Origin: an uncultured Clostridia bacterium
Lineage (GTDB): Bacteria; Bacillota; Clostridia; TANB77; CAG-508
Assembly (NCBI GenBank): GCA_934130935.1
Contig: CAKOYQ010000009.1
Location: forward strand, 1 to 64,000
Direction of reading: 5' to 3'
DNA length: 64,000 bases
Below are positions 31,701 through 41,091 of this stretch, piece by piece (positions within the stretch are counted from its first letter, which is position 1; each line of letters opens with the position of its first letter). The notes below the pieces were generated by a model, which made no database searches, had not been told where the DNA came from, and worked only from the letters and a program-made list of their open reading frames with translations. The position numbers and the translations under genes were made by a program.

Positions 31701-33851
31701 ATTGTCTTCATACATTTGGATGTTTGCTCCATTGTTTTTATTTCCTCCATTTACATCCAAATTCAAATAATTACATTTTGATATTATATTATAATATCCA
31801 TCTTCTGTTTCTTTTAATATCCATTGTTCTGAAGCACCATTATGAGTTCTATATTGTATTACATTAGTATAATTGTCTTGTCCAGCATATATCACATCTA
31901 ATGATTTATTTGAATGTTCTGCTGTTATTATATAAGCTTCAACCTCTTTATTGTATTTTATGTCAAATTTTTGGTACTCCTTTTTATTATTTTCCCATAT
32001 TTGTACATTAGCAACATCTCCATATTTTCCATCATCAACACTAATTACTTTTCTTTCATCTAATGCTGATTCTATATAATATGTTCCATCTTCAATCTTG
32101 TCTGTTTCTAATTCTTCAACTTTGGTAAGGCTAAATTGTTGAGCATTTGTTCCATTTCCTTCATACATTTGTATTATTGGATTCTTTTCTACATTTCCTC
32201 CTGGGATATCCATAAATAATCCATTACATCTTGCGATTATATAAAAGTACCCGTTTCCTGCATCTTTTATAATCCATTGTTGTATTGTTAATGCATTATC
32301 TTCTGAATTTTGTACAATTTCTGCTTCATTTGTGTGTTTACCATTATATACTTCTAAAACTTTTGATGATCTTTGTTGTTTTATTTGGTAATATCCATTA
32401 TTTAAATATTTAATCTCAAATGACTGACTTTTATTTGTTCTATTTATTTTCTTTTCGAATTTTGCTCTTGAATTATCTGATATAGACGAATTTTCTATTT
32501 GTAAGCTTTTTTCACTGTCTATTTTAGTACCAATAGCATATACACCATCTTCTATTGTTCTTGTACCTTCATTTTTTTCTGCTTTTTCAAATTTAAATTT
32601 CTGTGCTTTTGTTCCATTGTCTTCATACATTTGGATGTTTGCTCCATTGTTTTTATTTCCTCCATTTACATCCAAATTCAAATAATTACATTTTGATATT
32701 ATATTATAATATCCATCTTCTGTTTCTTTTAATATCCATTGTTCTGAAGCACCATTATGAGTTCTATATTGTATTACATTAGCATAATTATCTTGTCCTG
32801 CATATAATACATCTAATGATTTATTTGAGTGTACTGCTGTTATTATATAGGCTGCAACATCTTTATTATATTTTATATCAAATTTCTGATATTCTTTTTT
32901 ATTATTTTCCCATATATGAGCATTAGCTACGTCTCCATATTTTCCATCATCAATACTTATTACTTTTCTTTCATTTAACGCTGATTCTATATAATATGTT
33001 CCATCTTCAATTTTATCTGTTTTTAATTCTTCCACTTTAGTAAAACTGAATTTTTGTGCATCTGTCTCATTTCCTTGGTATAATTGGATTCTTGCTCTTT
33101 CAACAGCTCGTCCACCAGGGATATCTATGTATAAACCGCTACAACCTGATATTATATAATAATATCCTTCACCTGCGTCTTTTATAATCCATTGCTGTGC
33201 CATTGTGTTATTACTTGTATATTGTTGTAATTTTACGCCACTTTCAGTGCTTGCACCAGGAACATCTAATACTTTTAAAGAATGTTCAAATGTTATTGTA
33301 TAATAACCATTTCCTATACTTGTAATTTTAACTTCTTGACTCTTATTTATTCCTCTTGCCTTTTGTGCTAATTGAATTTTAATTTCATCTTCTCTCGATT
33401 TATCTGGAACTTCTATAACCATATTTTCATCTATTTTTGAAGCAATAGTATATATACCATCTTCAAGTTGTTTATTATCTTGCTTTGCTATTCCTGTTCC
33501 TTTTAAATCCTCATTACTTTGTTCTTTAATAACATTGTCTTCATTTTTTGTTTCTTCTATTTCTAATTCAGTCACTGTTTCCTCTTCTTTTTTTACTTCT
33601 TCTCTTGTATCTTCTTCATTAATTGCATTTTCATCTTTATTTTCATTTTCTTTTATGTTTTTTTCCTTTTTATCATCAACATTTTCTTCTGTCAATTTTT
33701 CTGTTTTTTCATTTTCTAAATTTTCATTTGTTGTATATTCTTTTATATCATTTATATTTGAATATGCATAATTAATGGTTGGAAAAGCTACTGTGAAAAT
33801 CATCATAAATATTATTGTCGCACTTAGAACTTTCAACAATCCTTTCTTCAT
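28752..33851 (-). CDS. Secreted GH25 muramidase with nine ricin-type lectin domains
   Basis: 1,699 residues. A signal peptide of about 29 residues (KGLLKVLSATIIFMMIFTV) is followed by a ~100-residue Glu/Lys/Asn-rich linker. About nine RICIN-type beta-trefoil domains of ~140-150 residues follow, each with ADGYYYI-like and NGANIQMYEDNG-like motifs and a QKFKF end. The C-terminal ~210 residues are a GH25 lysozyme domain: RYGIDVSSHNGNVDW, catalytic-site IIIDTEY and NMWQYTSSG. It would hydrolyse peptidoglycan while the lectin domains bind glycans. Four central domains are two almost identical 915-bp units. It has its own promoter and terminator, between the polysaccharide locus and galE. Confidence 0.9.
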   Translation of the reverse strand: MKKGLLKVLSATIIFMMIFTVAFPTINYAYSNINDIKEYTTNENLENEKTEKLTEENVDDKKEKNIKENENKDENAINEEDTREEVKKEEETVTELEIEETKNEDNVIKEQSNEDLKGTGIAKQDNKQLEDGIYTIASKIDENMVIEVPDKSREDEIKIQLAQKARGINKSQEVKITSIGNGYYTITFEHSLKVLDVPGASTESGVKLQQYTSNNTMAQQWIIKDAGEGYYYIISGCSGLYIDIPGGRAVERARIQLYQGNETDAQKFSFTKVEELKTDKIEDGTYYIESALNERKVISIDDGKYGDVANAHIWENNKKEYQKFDIKYNKDVAAYIITAVHSNKSLDVLYAGQDNYANVIQYRTHNGASEQWILKETEDGYYNIISKCNYLNLDVNGGNKNNGANIQMYEDNGTKAQKFKFEKAEKNEGTRTIEDGVYAIGTKIDSEKSLQIENSSISDNSRAKFEKKINRTNKSQSFEIKYLNNGYYQIKQQRSSKVLEVYNGKHTNEAEIVQNSEDNALTIQQWIIKDAGNGYFYIIARCNGLFMDIPGGNVEKNPIIQMYEGNGTNAQQFSLTKVEELETDKIEDGTYYIESALDERKVISVDDGKYGDVANVQIWENNKKEYQKFDIKYNKEVEAYIITAEHSNKSLDVIYAGQDNYTNVIQYRTHNGASEQWILKETEDGYYNIISKCNYLNLDVNGGNKNNGANIQMYEDNGTKAQKFKFEKAEKNEGTRTIEDGVYAIGTKIDSEKSLQIENSSISDNSRAKFEKKINRTNKSQSFEIKYLNNGYYQIKQQRSSKVLEVYNGKHTNEAEIVQNSEDNALTIQQWIIKDAGNGYFYIIARCNGLFMDIPGGNVEKNPIIQMYEGNGTNAQQFSLTKVEELETDKIEDGTYYIESALDERKVISVDDGKYGDVANVQIWENNKKEYQKFDIKYNKEVEAYIITAEHSNKSLDVIYAGQDNYTNVIQYRTHNGASEQWILKETEDGYYNIISKCNDLNLDINSGNKNNGANVQMYEDNGTNAQKFKFVKAEKNESTKIEDGIYNIIAKSNENKALQIENNSISNNAKAKFENRLNVVNKTQAFEISYLNNGYYTIKQYKSQKILEVKDGKHTNGTAIVQNSKDNTSTIQQWIIKDAGDGYFYIIARCNGLFIDIPGGNVEGNPIIQMYEGNKTNAQKFKLVKAEQEIEGEQLIEDGVYKIKSILSNNKYIDVSAGSYDNGANVQLWTNDNVQQQKFQLTYNKKENYYEIMSVNSGKVLDVQSNGKTDGSNVWQYEENNTDAQKWILQSAGNGNYYIVAYNSYLYLDVNGGNASNGANVQIYEGNETNSQKFKFEKTKMIDSDSYNISIKQDESKVIDIDAGSMDNGANVQIWTFDSVNQQIFKIEYVDDTYCKIIAKHSDKVLTVQGDNVVQNDYNGNDKQLWSFEIAGDGYYKVKSKSTNLYLDVAGNQTVNGTNVKIYEGNTSNAQQFKFKELSLRYGIDVSSHNGNVDWEEVRKSGKVDYAIIRAGYRGFVTGKIVTDGKFKRNVKEATKNGIDIGLYFFTQAVNEQEAVEEANYVLDLVRKYDVNVRYPIIIDTEYSTSKTNGVLDYEGRADQLDVATRTAVCRAFCDTIRNAGYIPAVYASKYWFYDNLDVSQLNSYDIWVAHYTTAKTTDYKYKYNMWQYTSSGSIPGVYAPFENGKVNVDMSICYKKY
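30854..32683. repeat. Near-perfect tandem duplication of 915 bp inside the lectin gene
   Basis: Bases 30854-31768 and 31769-32683 appear virtually identical, and the first ~90 bases of a third copy (from 32684) continue the match before diverging. The unit encodes 305 residues, two ricin-type domains, so the frame is kept. This is a recent in-frame duplication. Copy number may vary between strains or be miscounted by assembly. Confidence 0.85.
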
Positions 33852-33892
33852 ATAAAAATCCTTCCTTTCTTTCTTCCAAATTTTCTACCTAT

Positions 33893-33921
33893 ATTATATA
33901 TTTTTATTTATCGAAAATCAA
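33893..33921 (-). promoter_or_regulatory. Promoter of the GH25/ricin gene
   Basis: TTGATT (33916-33921), 17 bases, TATAAT (33893-33898) on the minus strand. A short leader with a GGAAGGA ribosome-binding site precedes the ATG at 33851. Confidence 0.75.
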
Positions 33922-33933
33922 TATTTTTGATGT

Positions 33934-33963
33934 AAAAAAAATTTGGCAAAAACTGCCAAATTC
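33934..33963 (-). terminator. Terminator at the end of the polysaccharide locus
   Basis: AATTTGGCA/TGCCAAATT, a perfect 9-bp stem with a 5-base loop, is followed by eight T on the minus strand. It lies next to the glf stop codon and ends the long glycan transcript. Confidence 0.85.
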
Positions 33964-33964
33964 C

Positions 33965-35077
33965 TTATGCCTTTTCTAAGACTTCTTTACACTTTTCTAA
34001 TGCTGATTTTATTACTTTATCCATGTCATAGTATTTATAGTTTCCAAGTCTGCCTCCAAAAATAACATTTTTTTCTTGTTCTGCTAATTCTTGATATTTA
34101 GCAAATAAATTATTATTTTTTTCATCATTTACTGGGTAATATGCTTCATCACCCTTTTTCCAATCTTGTGGATATTCTTTTGTAATTACAGTTCCTTTGC
34201 ATTTATTAAATTCAAAATGTTTATGTTCTATTATTCTTGTATATTTCTGATCATGACTTGTGTAATTTACAACTGCATTTCCTTGATAATTATCAATATC
34301 TTCATAAATTTCATTTTCAAACTTTAATGAACGCCATTCTAAGTTTCCAAATTTATAATCATAAAATTCATCCATCATTCCTGTATATAATACTTTTTCT
34401 GCCAATTCATTATATTTATCTTTGTTTTTTAAATAATCTACACCAAGTTCAACATCAGCATTGGCAAGCATTTTTTCAATTATTACATTATAACCACCAA
34501 CAGGAATTCCTTGATATCTATCATTAAAGTAATTATTGTCATATGTAAATCTTACTGGTAATCTTTTTATAATAAATGAAGGTAAATCCTTGCAGTCTTT
34601 TCCCCATTGCTTTTCTGTATATTCTTTTATTAGTTTTAAATATATATCTTTTCCTATTAATGATATTGCCTGTTCTTCTAAATTTTTTGGTTCTGTTATA
34701 TTGTATTCCGCTTTTTGTTCTTCTATTTTCTCTTGTGCTTCTTTTGGTGTTACAACTCCCCATAATTTAGAAAATGTATTCATATTAAAAGGTAAATTAT
34801 AAATCTCTCCTTTATAATTTGCTATTGGAGAATTTACATAGTTATTGAATTCTACAAATTGATTTACATATTCCCATATTTCTTTATCACTTGTGTGAAA
34901 TATATGTGCACCATATTTGTGTACATTTATATCATTTATATTTTCACAATATATATTTCCACCTATATGATTTCTTCTATCTATAACTAAACATTTTTTA
35001 CCTTTTTTACTTGCTTCATATGCAAATACAGCTCCATATAATCCAGCCCCAACAATTAAATAATCATATTTTTTCAT
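33965..35077 (-). CDS. glf: UDP-galactopyranose mutase
   Basis: Flavoenzyme that converts UDP-galactopyranose to UDP-galactofuranose. 370 residues. The N-terminal FAD-binding motif is YLIVGAGLYGAVFA; then come RNHIGGNIYCE and KYGAHIFHTSD, typical of Glf. RITRIIEHKHF-like (here YTRIIEHKHFE), EYPQDW and FGGRLGNYKYYDMD near the end complete the family pattern. It is the last gene of the polysaccharide locus and indicates that the glycan contains galactofuranose; galE downstream can supply UDP-galactose. The ATG follows AGAGGT. Confidence 0.97.
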   Translation of the reverse strand: MKKYDYLIVGAGLYGAVFAYEASKKGKKCLVIDRRNHIGGNIYCENINDINVHKYGAHIFHTSDKEIWEYVNQFVEFNNYVNSPIANYKGEIYNLPFNMNTFSKLWGVVTPKEAQEKIEEQKAEYNITEPKNLEEQAISLIGKDIYLKLIKEYTEKQWGKDCKDLPSFIIKRLPVRFTYDNNYFNDRYQGIPVGGYNVIIEKMLANADVELGVDYLKNKDKYNELAEKVLYTGMMDEFYDYKFGNLEWRSLKFENEIYEDIDNYQGNAVVNYTSHDQKYTRIIEHKHFEFNKCKGTVITKEYPQDWKKGDEAYYPVNDEKNNNLFAKYQELAEQEKNVIFGGRLGNYKYYDMDKVIKSALEKCKEVLEKA

Positions 35078-35090
35078 ACCTATACCTCTT

Positions 35091-36137
35091 TTACCATTTT
35101 ATATCTATTTTTAATTTGTTTATCATAAAGTTATATAATGCTAAAAATACTCTAAACAATCCAGATTTGTATATTTTTCTCATTATTGCAACTTTAGTAT
35201 TAGACTTATGTTTCATGCAATATGATAATTTTAAATATTCTGATGTTTTCCAACTTGAAAAATTAGAATCTAAATATTCTTTGTTTTTCTTTAATTCTTC
35301 TTTAAAATTACTTGTTTTGTCTGCTGAAATTCTAAACATTAATGAAATTCCAAAATGTAAGAATGCCATTGCATCTAAAACAGGTAATAATCTTTTTCCA
35401 GCCTCTTCACTCTCATATATTTTTTTAACATCTAACATTGCTTTTTCTGTTGATTCTAATTGTTCTTTTTTTATTGTTGCCATTATTGAATCTGATCTTA
35501 CCATATAATAATATAAACTATCACTTATGAAAGATATTTTATTTGTATTTAAATATGCCATTAGTAAGAACATCATATCATCAAATATCCTTGGTGGATT
35601 TGGTAAATTGTGCATATTTTTTAATACTTCTGCTTTATATAATTTATTCCATAATGCTGTATTTATAGATAATATGTCTTCTGGATTTTTCTTCATGTCT
35701 ATTACTTTACCAGAAAATTGAGTCATTTCTGTAGAATATACATGTCCTGTGTCAACATCCACTCTATCAAACCCGCATACAGATATGTCAGCATCTGATG
35801 CTTTTGCTGCATTATATAATTTTTCAGCATAGTCTGTTGATATGTAATCATCTGAATCTGTAAATCCTATGTATTCCCCTTTTGCTATTGCTATTCCATC
35901 AAAACGCCCTTTCCAAACTCCTTCATTTTGTTTATCAATTATTACAATGTTTTTGTTTGGATATTTTTCTTTATATTCTTTTAATATATTTAAACAATTA
36001 TCTGGTGACCCATCATTTATACATATTATTTCAACACCATCTAATGTTTGATTTACTAATGAATCCATACTTCTATTTAAATATTTTTCAACTTTGTAAA
36101 CTGGTACAATTATACTTACTTTTATCTTTTCTTCCAT
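35091..36137 (-). CDS. GT2 glycosyltransferase with extended C terminus
   Basis: 348 residues. The GT-A domain starts VSIIVPVYKVEKYLNRSMDSL; the nucleotide-binding segment is CINDGSPDNC; DSDDYIS is the DxD-type metal site (about 94-100). The C-terminal ~130 residues are helical (MLDVKKIYESEEAGK). It probably adds a sugar or sugar-phosphate to the surface polysaccharide in the cytoplasm; donor and acceptor cannot be read from the sequence. It is 13 bases upstream of glf, so a galactofuranosyltransferase role is possible. Confidence 0.85.
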   Translation of the reverse strand: MEEKIKVSIIVPVYKVEKYLNRSMDSLVNQTLDGVEIICINDGSPDNCLNILKEYKEKYPNKNIVIIDKQNEGVWKGRFDGIAIAKGEYIGFTDSDDYISTDYAEKLYNAAKASDADISVCGFDRVDVDTGHVYSTEMTQFSGKVIDMKKNPEDILSINTALWNKLYKAEVLKNMHNLPNPPRIFDDMMFLLMAYLNTNKISFISDSLYYYMVRSDSIMATIKKEQLESTEKAMLDVKKIYESEEAGKRLLPVLDAMAFLHFGISLMFRISADKTSNFKEELKKNKEYLDSNFSSWKTSEYLKLSYCMKHKSNTKVAIMRKIYKSGLFRVFLALYNFMINKLKIDIKW

Positions 36138-36139
36138 AA

Positions 36140-36484
36140 CTAGTTCTCCTTTTTATTTTCATATTCTTTTAATGCTATATAGTGGTCCAAATTTTTTACT
36201 TTTTCATTTAGCATTGATATTTTTAAGTTATTCATAAAATTTTCTACTAATAGAAAACCTATTATTACTAAAAACACAAAATTTACAGGTGCCATAAATC
36301 CTAATTTTATTGAAATCCATTCTACTGCATTAGAAAATATACTCATTAATATTAATAAAAAGCTTCCGATAATCCATATTATTGAATCTGCAACTCTCAT
36401 TTTACACTGCTTTACTTTCTTTATACATAATATGAAAGAAAGTAAAGAGCAAATAATCAATCCTACTCTTAATACAAGTGACAT
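36140..36484 (-). CDS. DUF2304 membrane protein
   Basis: 114 residues with three membrane segments (about 3-22, 31-51, 62-82) and a C-terminal coiled-coil-like tail (LNEKVKNLDHYIALKEYE). It fits the DUF2304 family, which is regularly encoded next to GT2 enzymes in surface-glycan clusters. The start ATG follows AGGAGG and overlaps the end of the GT2 gene by spacing of one base, so the two are translationally coupled. It may anchor or assist that enzyme. Confidence 0.8.
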   Translation of the reverse strand: MSLVLRVGLIICSLLSFILCIKKVKQCKMRVADSIIWIIGSFLLILMSIFSNAVEWISIKLGFMAPVNFVFLVIIGFLLVENFMNNLKISMLNEKVKNLDHYIALKEYENKKEN

Positions 36485-36485
36485 T

Positions 36486-37178
36486 CTATTTTCCTCCTTT
36501 TTTTGTAAAAGCTCTTATGAATATAATTGAAAACATCATACTTAACATATATTCTATTGATTTAAATGCATTTAAATAGCTTTCTCCAAATTCTCTTTCT
36601 TTCATTTCAACTTGAACTTCTTGTACTGTAAATCCTTTTTTTATCATATACACTATTGTGTCTGGTTCAGGAGTTAAACTAGTATTTGTTATGAATTCTT
36701 TTATTGCTTTTTTGTTATATGCTCTCATTCCTGAAGTTGGATCTGTTATTCTTTTTCCTGTTACCAATTTTATTGCAAATTGAATTATATTGCTTCCTAA
36801 CATTCTCATTGAATGTGGCTTTTTCTTTTTTTCAAATCTTGAACCTATTGCTATATCACAATTATCCTTTTCTATTTTTTCAACTAAATCCTTCAAGTAT
36901 TTTGCTTGATGCTGCCCATCTCCGTCAAATTGTATTGCAATATCATAATCATTTTCATAAGCATATTTCATTCCGATTTGAATTCCACTTGTTAACCCAT
37001 AATTTACTGGTAATGAAATCATGTTAAATTCATTTTTTTCACATACCTTTTTCGTATTGTCTTTTGAACAGTCATTTATTACAACATAATCATATTTTGT
37101 ATTATTTTTTACATCATTTACTGTTTTTTCAATGTTAAGTTCTTCATTGTATGCTGGTATTATTATTAATACTTTCAC
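36486..37178 (-). CDS. GT2 glycosyltransferase, DPM1-like
   Basis: 230 residues, a minimal GT-A enzyme: VLIIIPAYNEELNIEKTV, VVINDCSKDNT, and QFDGDGQHQAKYL with the DxD metal site. GSRFEKKKKPHSMR and TDPTSGMRAYNKKAI are typical of dolichol/polyprenyl-phosphate-mannose synthase-like enzymes. It starts at GTG, eight bases after GGAGA. Together with the adjacent DUF2304 protein it probably makes a polyprenyl-phosphate sugar. Confidence 0.85.
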   Translation of the reverse strand: MKVLIIIPAYNEELNIEKTVNDVKNNTKYDYVVINDCSKDNTKKVCEKNEFNMISLPVNYGLTSGIQIGMKYAYENDYDIAIQFDGDGQHQAKYLKDLVEKIEKDNCDIAIGSRFEKKKKPHSMRMLGSNIIQFAIKLVTGKRITDPTSGMRAYNKKAIKEFITNTSLTPEPDTIVYMIKKGFTVQEVQVEMKEREFGESYLNAFKSIEYMLSMMFSIIFIRAFTKKGGK

Positions 37179-37180
37179 TT

Positions 37181-38125
37181 TTAGTTCTCCTTATTTTTAA
37201 AATTTTCTATTTGAGTATATCTTAATAATTCTAATTCATATTTTTCTCTATTTTGCTTTACAACTGTATCTAGTATTACACCGCATTGTGCTATTATTAA
37301 TGCAAATATCATTATTCCTGTAGCTAAAATAGCTGATGGAACTTTTGTTATAAAGCCTGTCCTAAAGAACTCTGTAATTACTGGTATTCCAACAAGTAAT
37401 CCTATCACTACAAATATTAGTGATATTAACCAGAAAAATTGTCGTGGTTTAAAATCTTTAAACATTTTTATAATGGTTTTTAATACTTTTATTCCATCAC
37501 TTACTGTATTTAGCTTTGAAGAACTTCCTTCTGGTCTGTCTCTATATACTATTGGAATTTCTTTTATTATAAATTTTTTATCAAGTGCATGTAAAGACAT
37601 TTCTGTTTCTATTTCAAACTTAGGACTCATTACAGGCATTGTTTTTACAAATAATTTATTAAATACTCTATAACCTGTCATTATATCTCTTAAATCTGTT
37701 TTAAATGCAACATTTATTGATTTTTTTACCAAATTATTTCCAAATTCATGAAAATGACGTTTATTTTCTTTTTGGTATGTTCCATTTGTTAATCTATCTC
37801 CTATTACCATATCTGCCTCTCCATCAACAACTGGTTTTATTAATTTGTGTACTTCTTCTGCTGGATATGTGTCATCTCCATCTACCATTACATAAATGTC
37901 TGCATCAATCTCTCTGAACATACTTCTTACTACATTGCCTTTTCCTTGTCTGTATTCATGTCTTACAATGGCTCCATTTTTCTCTGCTATTTCTGCTGTT
38001 TTATCTTTTGAATTATTATTATATACATAAATTTCTGCATCTGGTAATTCTTTTTTAAAATCTTTTATAACTTTTTCTATTGTAATTTCTTCATTATAAC
38101 ATGGTATTAATACAGCTGTTTTCAT
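37181..38125 (-). CDS. GT2 glycosyltransferase with two C-terminal TM helices
   Basis: 314 residues: TAVLIPCYNEEITIEKVIKD, IYVYNNNSKDKT, and VDGDDTYPAEEV with the DxD site. DIMTGYRVFNKLFVK is followed by two membrane helices (about 219-240 and 250-280). This layout fits bactoprenol-phosphate glycosyltransferases. The lipid-linked sugar would be used by the membrane GT-C-like proteins encoded next to it. The ATG follows AGGAGG. Confidence 0.85.
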   Translation of the reverse strand: MKTAVLIPCYNEEITIEKVIKDFKKELPDAEIYVYNNNSKDKTAEIAEKNGAIVRHEYRQGKGNVVRSMFREIDADIYVMVDGDDTYPAEEVHKLIKPVVDGEADMVIGDRLTNGTYQKENKRHFHEFGNNLVKKSINVAFKTDLRDIMTGYRVFNKLFVKTMPVMSPKFEIETEMSLHALDKKFIIKEIPIVYRDRPEGSSSKLNTVSDGIKVLKTIIKMFKDFKPRQFFWLISLIFVVIGLLVGIPVITEFFRTGFITKVPSAILATGIMIFALIIAQCGVILDTVVKQNREKYELELLRYTQIENFKNKEN

Positions 38126-38126
38126 T

Positions 38127-39434
38127 TTACTTTTCCTCCTTTATTTTCTTTATAAATTTTCCTATTTGATTTTCATCAATAGTATAAAACATTGCACTTA
38201 AAATTGCAAATATACTCATTGCTTGAATTTTGTATGTAAACCAACAGTGTATTGATGAATGGCCTGCAAATGCTATGTACCAAATATATGGAACTATTGA
38301 TATACATAGTAATGGTATTATTACTTTAAAGTTTTTAACTTTCTTTCTATACAAAGCAAACATTATAGCCCAAATTATTGTAATTCCAATTAATATATAT
38401 TTTGCTATTGGAATATAAAATATTTCAAAGTTTTTCTTTATTACTTCTAATCTCTTTACTGGATATTGTTCATTTCCATTTACTCTAAATAGTAATTGCT
38501 CTATTGCTAATGTAATTGCATCTTTTTTTAATATTATAGATGCAATTACCCATTTTGTAAAAAATATTAGTCCATATCCAATTGCCCATATAATACCTAA
38601 TTTTATTATATAGATTACTAAATGTATAATTTTGTTTTTTTCTTCACATAATTTATCTTCTAATAATACTGCCAATATTAGAGGTAATCCTAATGTAACT
38701 AATGGATATGTTAATAAATCAAAATATGTTGCAAATGCTCCAATTATAAAAAATGTAATTGGTATATATTTTTGCTTTCCTTTTTTATATATTAACATTA
38801 TTGCTATCATTGCAATTAAAGTTATTATAAATACACTACTATATTGAATAGACATAGGAATTAATGCTATATACATAAAACACATAGTTGTAGCTAATGC
38901 TATTACATATTTTATTCCTAATTGTTTTCCCATCATTGCAAATGTAATTCCCAATAAAACAATTATTATAAACATTAAAATATATCTTATTTCTAAATAA
39001 TTAAAATACATTAATAATGGTCTTAATATAACTTGAATTCCATGCCAATACCTTGAATACTCATGGTTATTTAATTGATCTGTTTCTATATTTGTTTTTA
39101 ATGCTGTTAATGCATTATCATTATTTTCATAAAATGAATTTTCAAATGCTTTTTCAAGTGTTCTTTGATTATTATATGTACCTTTGTTAAAAGCTATATT
39201 TAACATTAGTGTATCTGTGTGCATATCTAATGATGCACCTACACCAGTAAATAATGGTTTATTATTCCACTCTTTTTCTATTTGTTTTTCTGATTCTGCA
39301 ATATGTCCTCTAATATTATAATCTGGTAATAAATAACTTGCTACTATTGCTGCTGAAAACAATATTGTAATTCCAATGTATATTAATAGGTATGAACATA
39401 GTTTCTTTAAACACTTTTTTAACTTATTTTTCAT
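38127..39434 (-). CDS. Polytopic membrane protein, probable GT-C type glycan-modifying enzyme
   Basis: 435 residues. After an N-terminal membrane segment comes an extracellular loop of ~120 residues with MHTDTLMLNIAF and RYWHGIQVILRPLL, then about nine further membrane helices. The acidic loop after the first helix is the plan of GT-C glycosyltransferases that use polyprenyl-phosphate sugars outside the membrane. I do not recognise a named family. It overlaps the upstream gene by four bases (ATGA), next to a lipid-sugar synthase. Confidence 0.7.
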   Translation of the reverse strand: MKNKLKKCLKKLCSYLLIYIGITILFSAAIVASYLLPDYNIRGHIAESEKQIEKEWNNKPLFTGVGASLDMHTDTLMLNIAFNKGTYNNQRTLEKAFENSFYENNDNALTALKTNIETDQLNNHEYSRYWHGIQVILRPLLMYFNYLEIRYILMFIIIVLLGITFAMMGKQLGIKYVIALATTMCFMYIALIPMSIQYSSVFIITLIAMIAIMLIYKKGKQKYIPITFFIIGAFATYFDLLTYPLVTLGLPLILAVLLEDKLCEEKNKIIHLVIYIIKLGIIWAIGYGLIFFTKWVIASIILKKDAITLAIEQLLFRVNGNEQYPVKRLEVIKKNFEIFYIPIAKYILIGITIIWAIMFALYRKKVKNFKVIIPLLCISIVPYIWYIAFAGHSSIHCWFTYKIQAMSIFAILSAMFYTIDENQIGKFIKKIKEEK

Positions 39435-41077
39435 TTGATCATCTTTTCCTCTTCTTCTTTATTTTTCATTATAGGTACAAATATTGTTAAAGGTACCATC
39501 AATACAAGTATATATACATATCTTAAAGTAAATGCAATTGGTGTTGCTATCATTAGTGTCCCCCAGTTTAATAATGCTGGTACTAATATTAATAGATTTT
39601 TATATCTTTTATTTTTTATAGTTATTACAAAACTTAATAAAGATAACCATGCCCATAATGCTGCACTAATAAGTCTTATATTAGTTAATTGAGGTACTAT
39701 TGATTTTCCTGTTAATTCCTCTATAAAGTTTCTTTGTGTTACTCCTGCAAATGGTTGTTCATTATTCCAATTCAAATATTGTATATATGAATTAGATGTT
39801 ATTTTATTTATATCCCAATATCCTAAAGTATTTAGTAAATACTCTGCTACATAATATTTAGGATTTTGAACTAAAATTTGAAACCAAATTTTTATAAATT
39901 CTTTTTTATGTGTACTTAAAAATTCCTCATTAAAATTTTCATTCCATTTTATTGAATCCACTATATATGGTGAAAAATTGCTCTTTATTACATCAATTGG
40001 ACATATTTGATTCATAAATTCTTTTTGTTTATCATTTATTTTTCCATCTTTAGTAATAACATAGCAAATTTGTTGTAATGGTATTCCTAAGCTCTCTGAT
40101 GATTCAGTACTTACTCCAATTTTCTTATATATCGGACCTTGTATACAGTAAAAAACTAGTATACTGACTAAAGATGCTATTGTAAATTTTTTTAAATTGT
40201 CTTTTATTTGTTTTCTATATATTATTAAAATTAATATAGTAGTTCCAAATATTATATATATACCATTATTTCTTAAAAAAGCTACAAAAAACATACTTAT
40301 TATATATTTTAATATTTCTACATTTTTGTTTAGATTTTTTGCATCTTGATAGATAATTTCCATTATTGATATTACATATGCTAAAAGTGCAGCTGAAAAT
40401 ATCGAATCTTTCCAATTTGACATTACATATAATGGTACTAATTTAAAAAACATAAAAAATGCCATTGTTATTATTAGTATTATTGGCTTAGCATTTCTTT
40501 TGTATAACCAATATATTAAATATGAAAACACTCCTGCCATAGCAATAATTTGTATTATTGATATTAGCCCCATCCCCCTTGTTATATCTCCATCAAACAA
40601 ATCTATACTTGCTTTTATTGACAATGTATATAATAGAGGATGATGATTATCTATTTTATCAAGCCCTATTGATTGATTTATTGAAACTCCTGTATCGCCA
40701 TATATACCTCCTGGAAATGCAGATAAAATATATGGTAACCATGCTAATATCAACATTACAAATATTATAAAATATATTCCAATATTTGTTTTTCTATTAT
40801 TTTTTTCTTCTGTTTCTTTTTTGTCAATTTTATTATATATAATTTCTATAATAGTTAAAATAATATATCCTAAAATTGCAATTCCTAAAAAGTATATAAA
40901 ATCTTTAGCTGTAATCTTATTAAAGTATACCTCACTTATTTTCGCGTAAATGTTTGGGTTAAACACTAATTTTTTATCCAATAATAGCATAAATGAAAAT
41001 GCTATTACAAATAATATTTTACATATTCTATATATCCATGTACTATTTTTATAATTTTCAATTATATCCTCTTTCAT
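39431..41077 (-). CDS. Polytopic membrane protein (DUF6020-like), probable glycan enzyme
   Basis: 548 residues with about 11-12 membrane helices. A periplasmic-type loop carries FPGGIYGDTGVSINQSIG and DNHHPLLYTLSIKA, which I associate with the DUF6020 family; the acidic and HHP residues resemble GT-C active-site loops. A second extracellular region lies between about 325 and 450. It probably transfers a sugar from a polyprenyl carrier to the polysaccharide or a teichoic acid. The family call is from memory of the motif, not a search. Confidence 0.7.
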   Translation of the reverse strand: MKEDIIENYKNSTWIYRICKILFVIAFSFMLLLDKKLVFNPNIYAKISEVYFNKITAKDFIYFLGIAILGYIILTIIEIIYNKIDKKETEEKNNRKTNIGIYFIIFVMLILAWLPYILSAFPGGIYGDTGVSINQSIGLDKIDNHHPLLYTLSIKASIDLFDGDITRGMGLISIIQIIAMAGVFSYLIYWLYKRNAKPIILIITMAFFMFFKLVPLYVMSNWKDSIFSAALLAYVISIMEIIYQDAKNLNKNVEILKYIISMFFVAFLRNNGIYIIFGTTILILIIYRKQIKDNLKKFTIASLVSILVFYCIQGPIYKKIGVSTESSESLGIPLQQICYVITKDGKINDKQKEFMNQICPIDVIKSNFSPYIVDSIKWNENFNEEFLSTHKKEFIKIWFQILVQNPKYYVAEYLLNTLGYWDINKITSNSYIQYLNWNNEQPFAGVTQRNFIEELTGKSIVPQLTNIRLISAALWAWLSLLSFVITIKNKRYKNLLILVPALLNWGTLMIATPIAFTLRYVYILVLMVPLTIFVPIMKNKEEEEKMIK

Positions 41078-41091
41078 TTTTCCTCCTAGTA

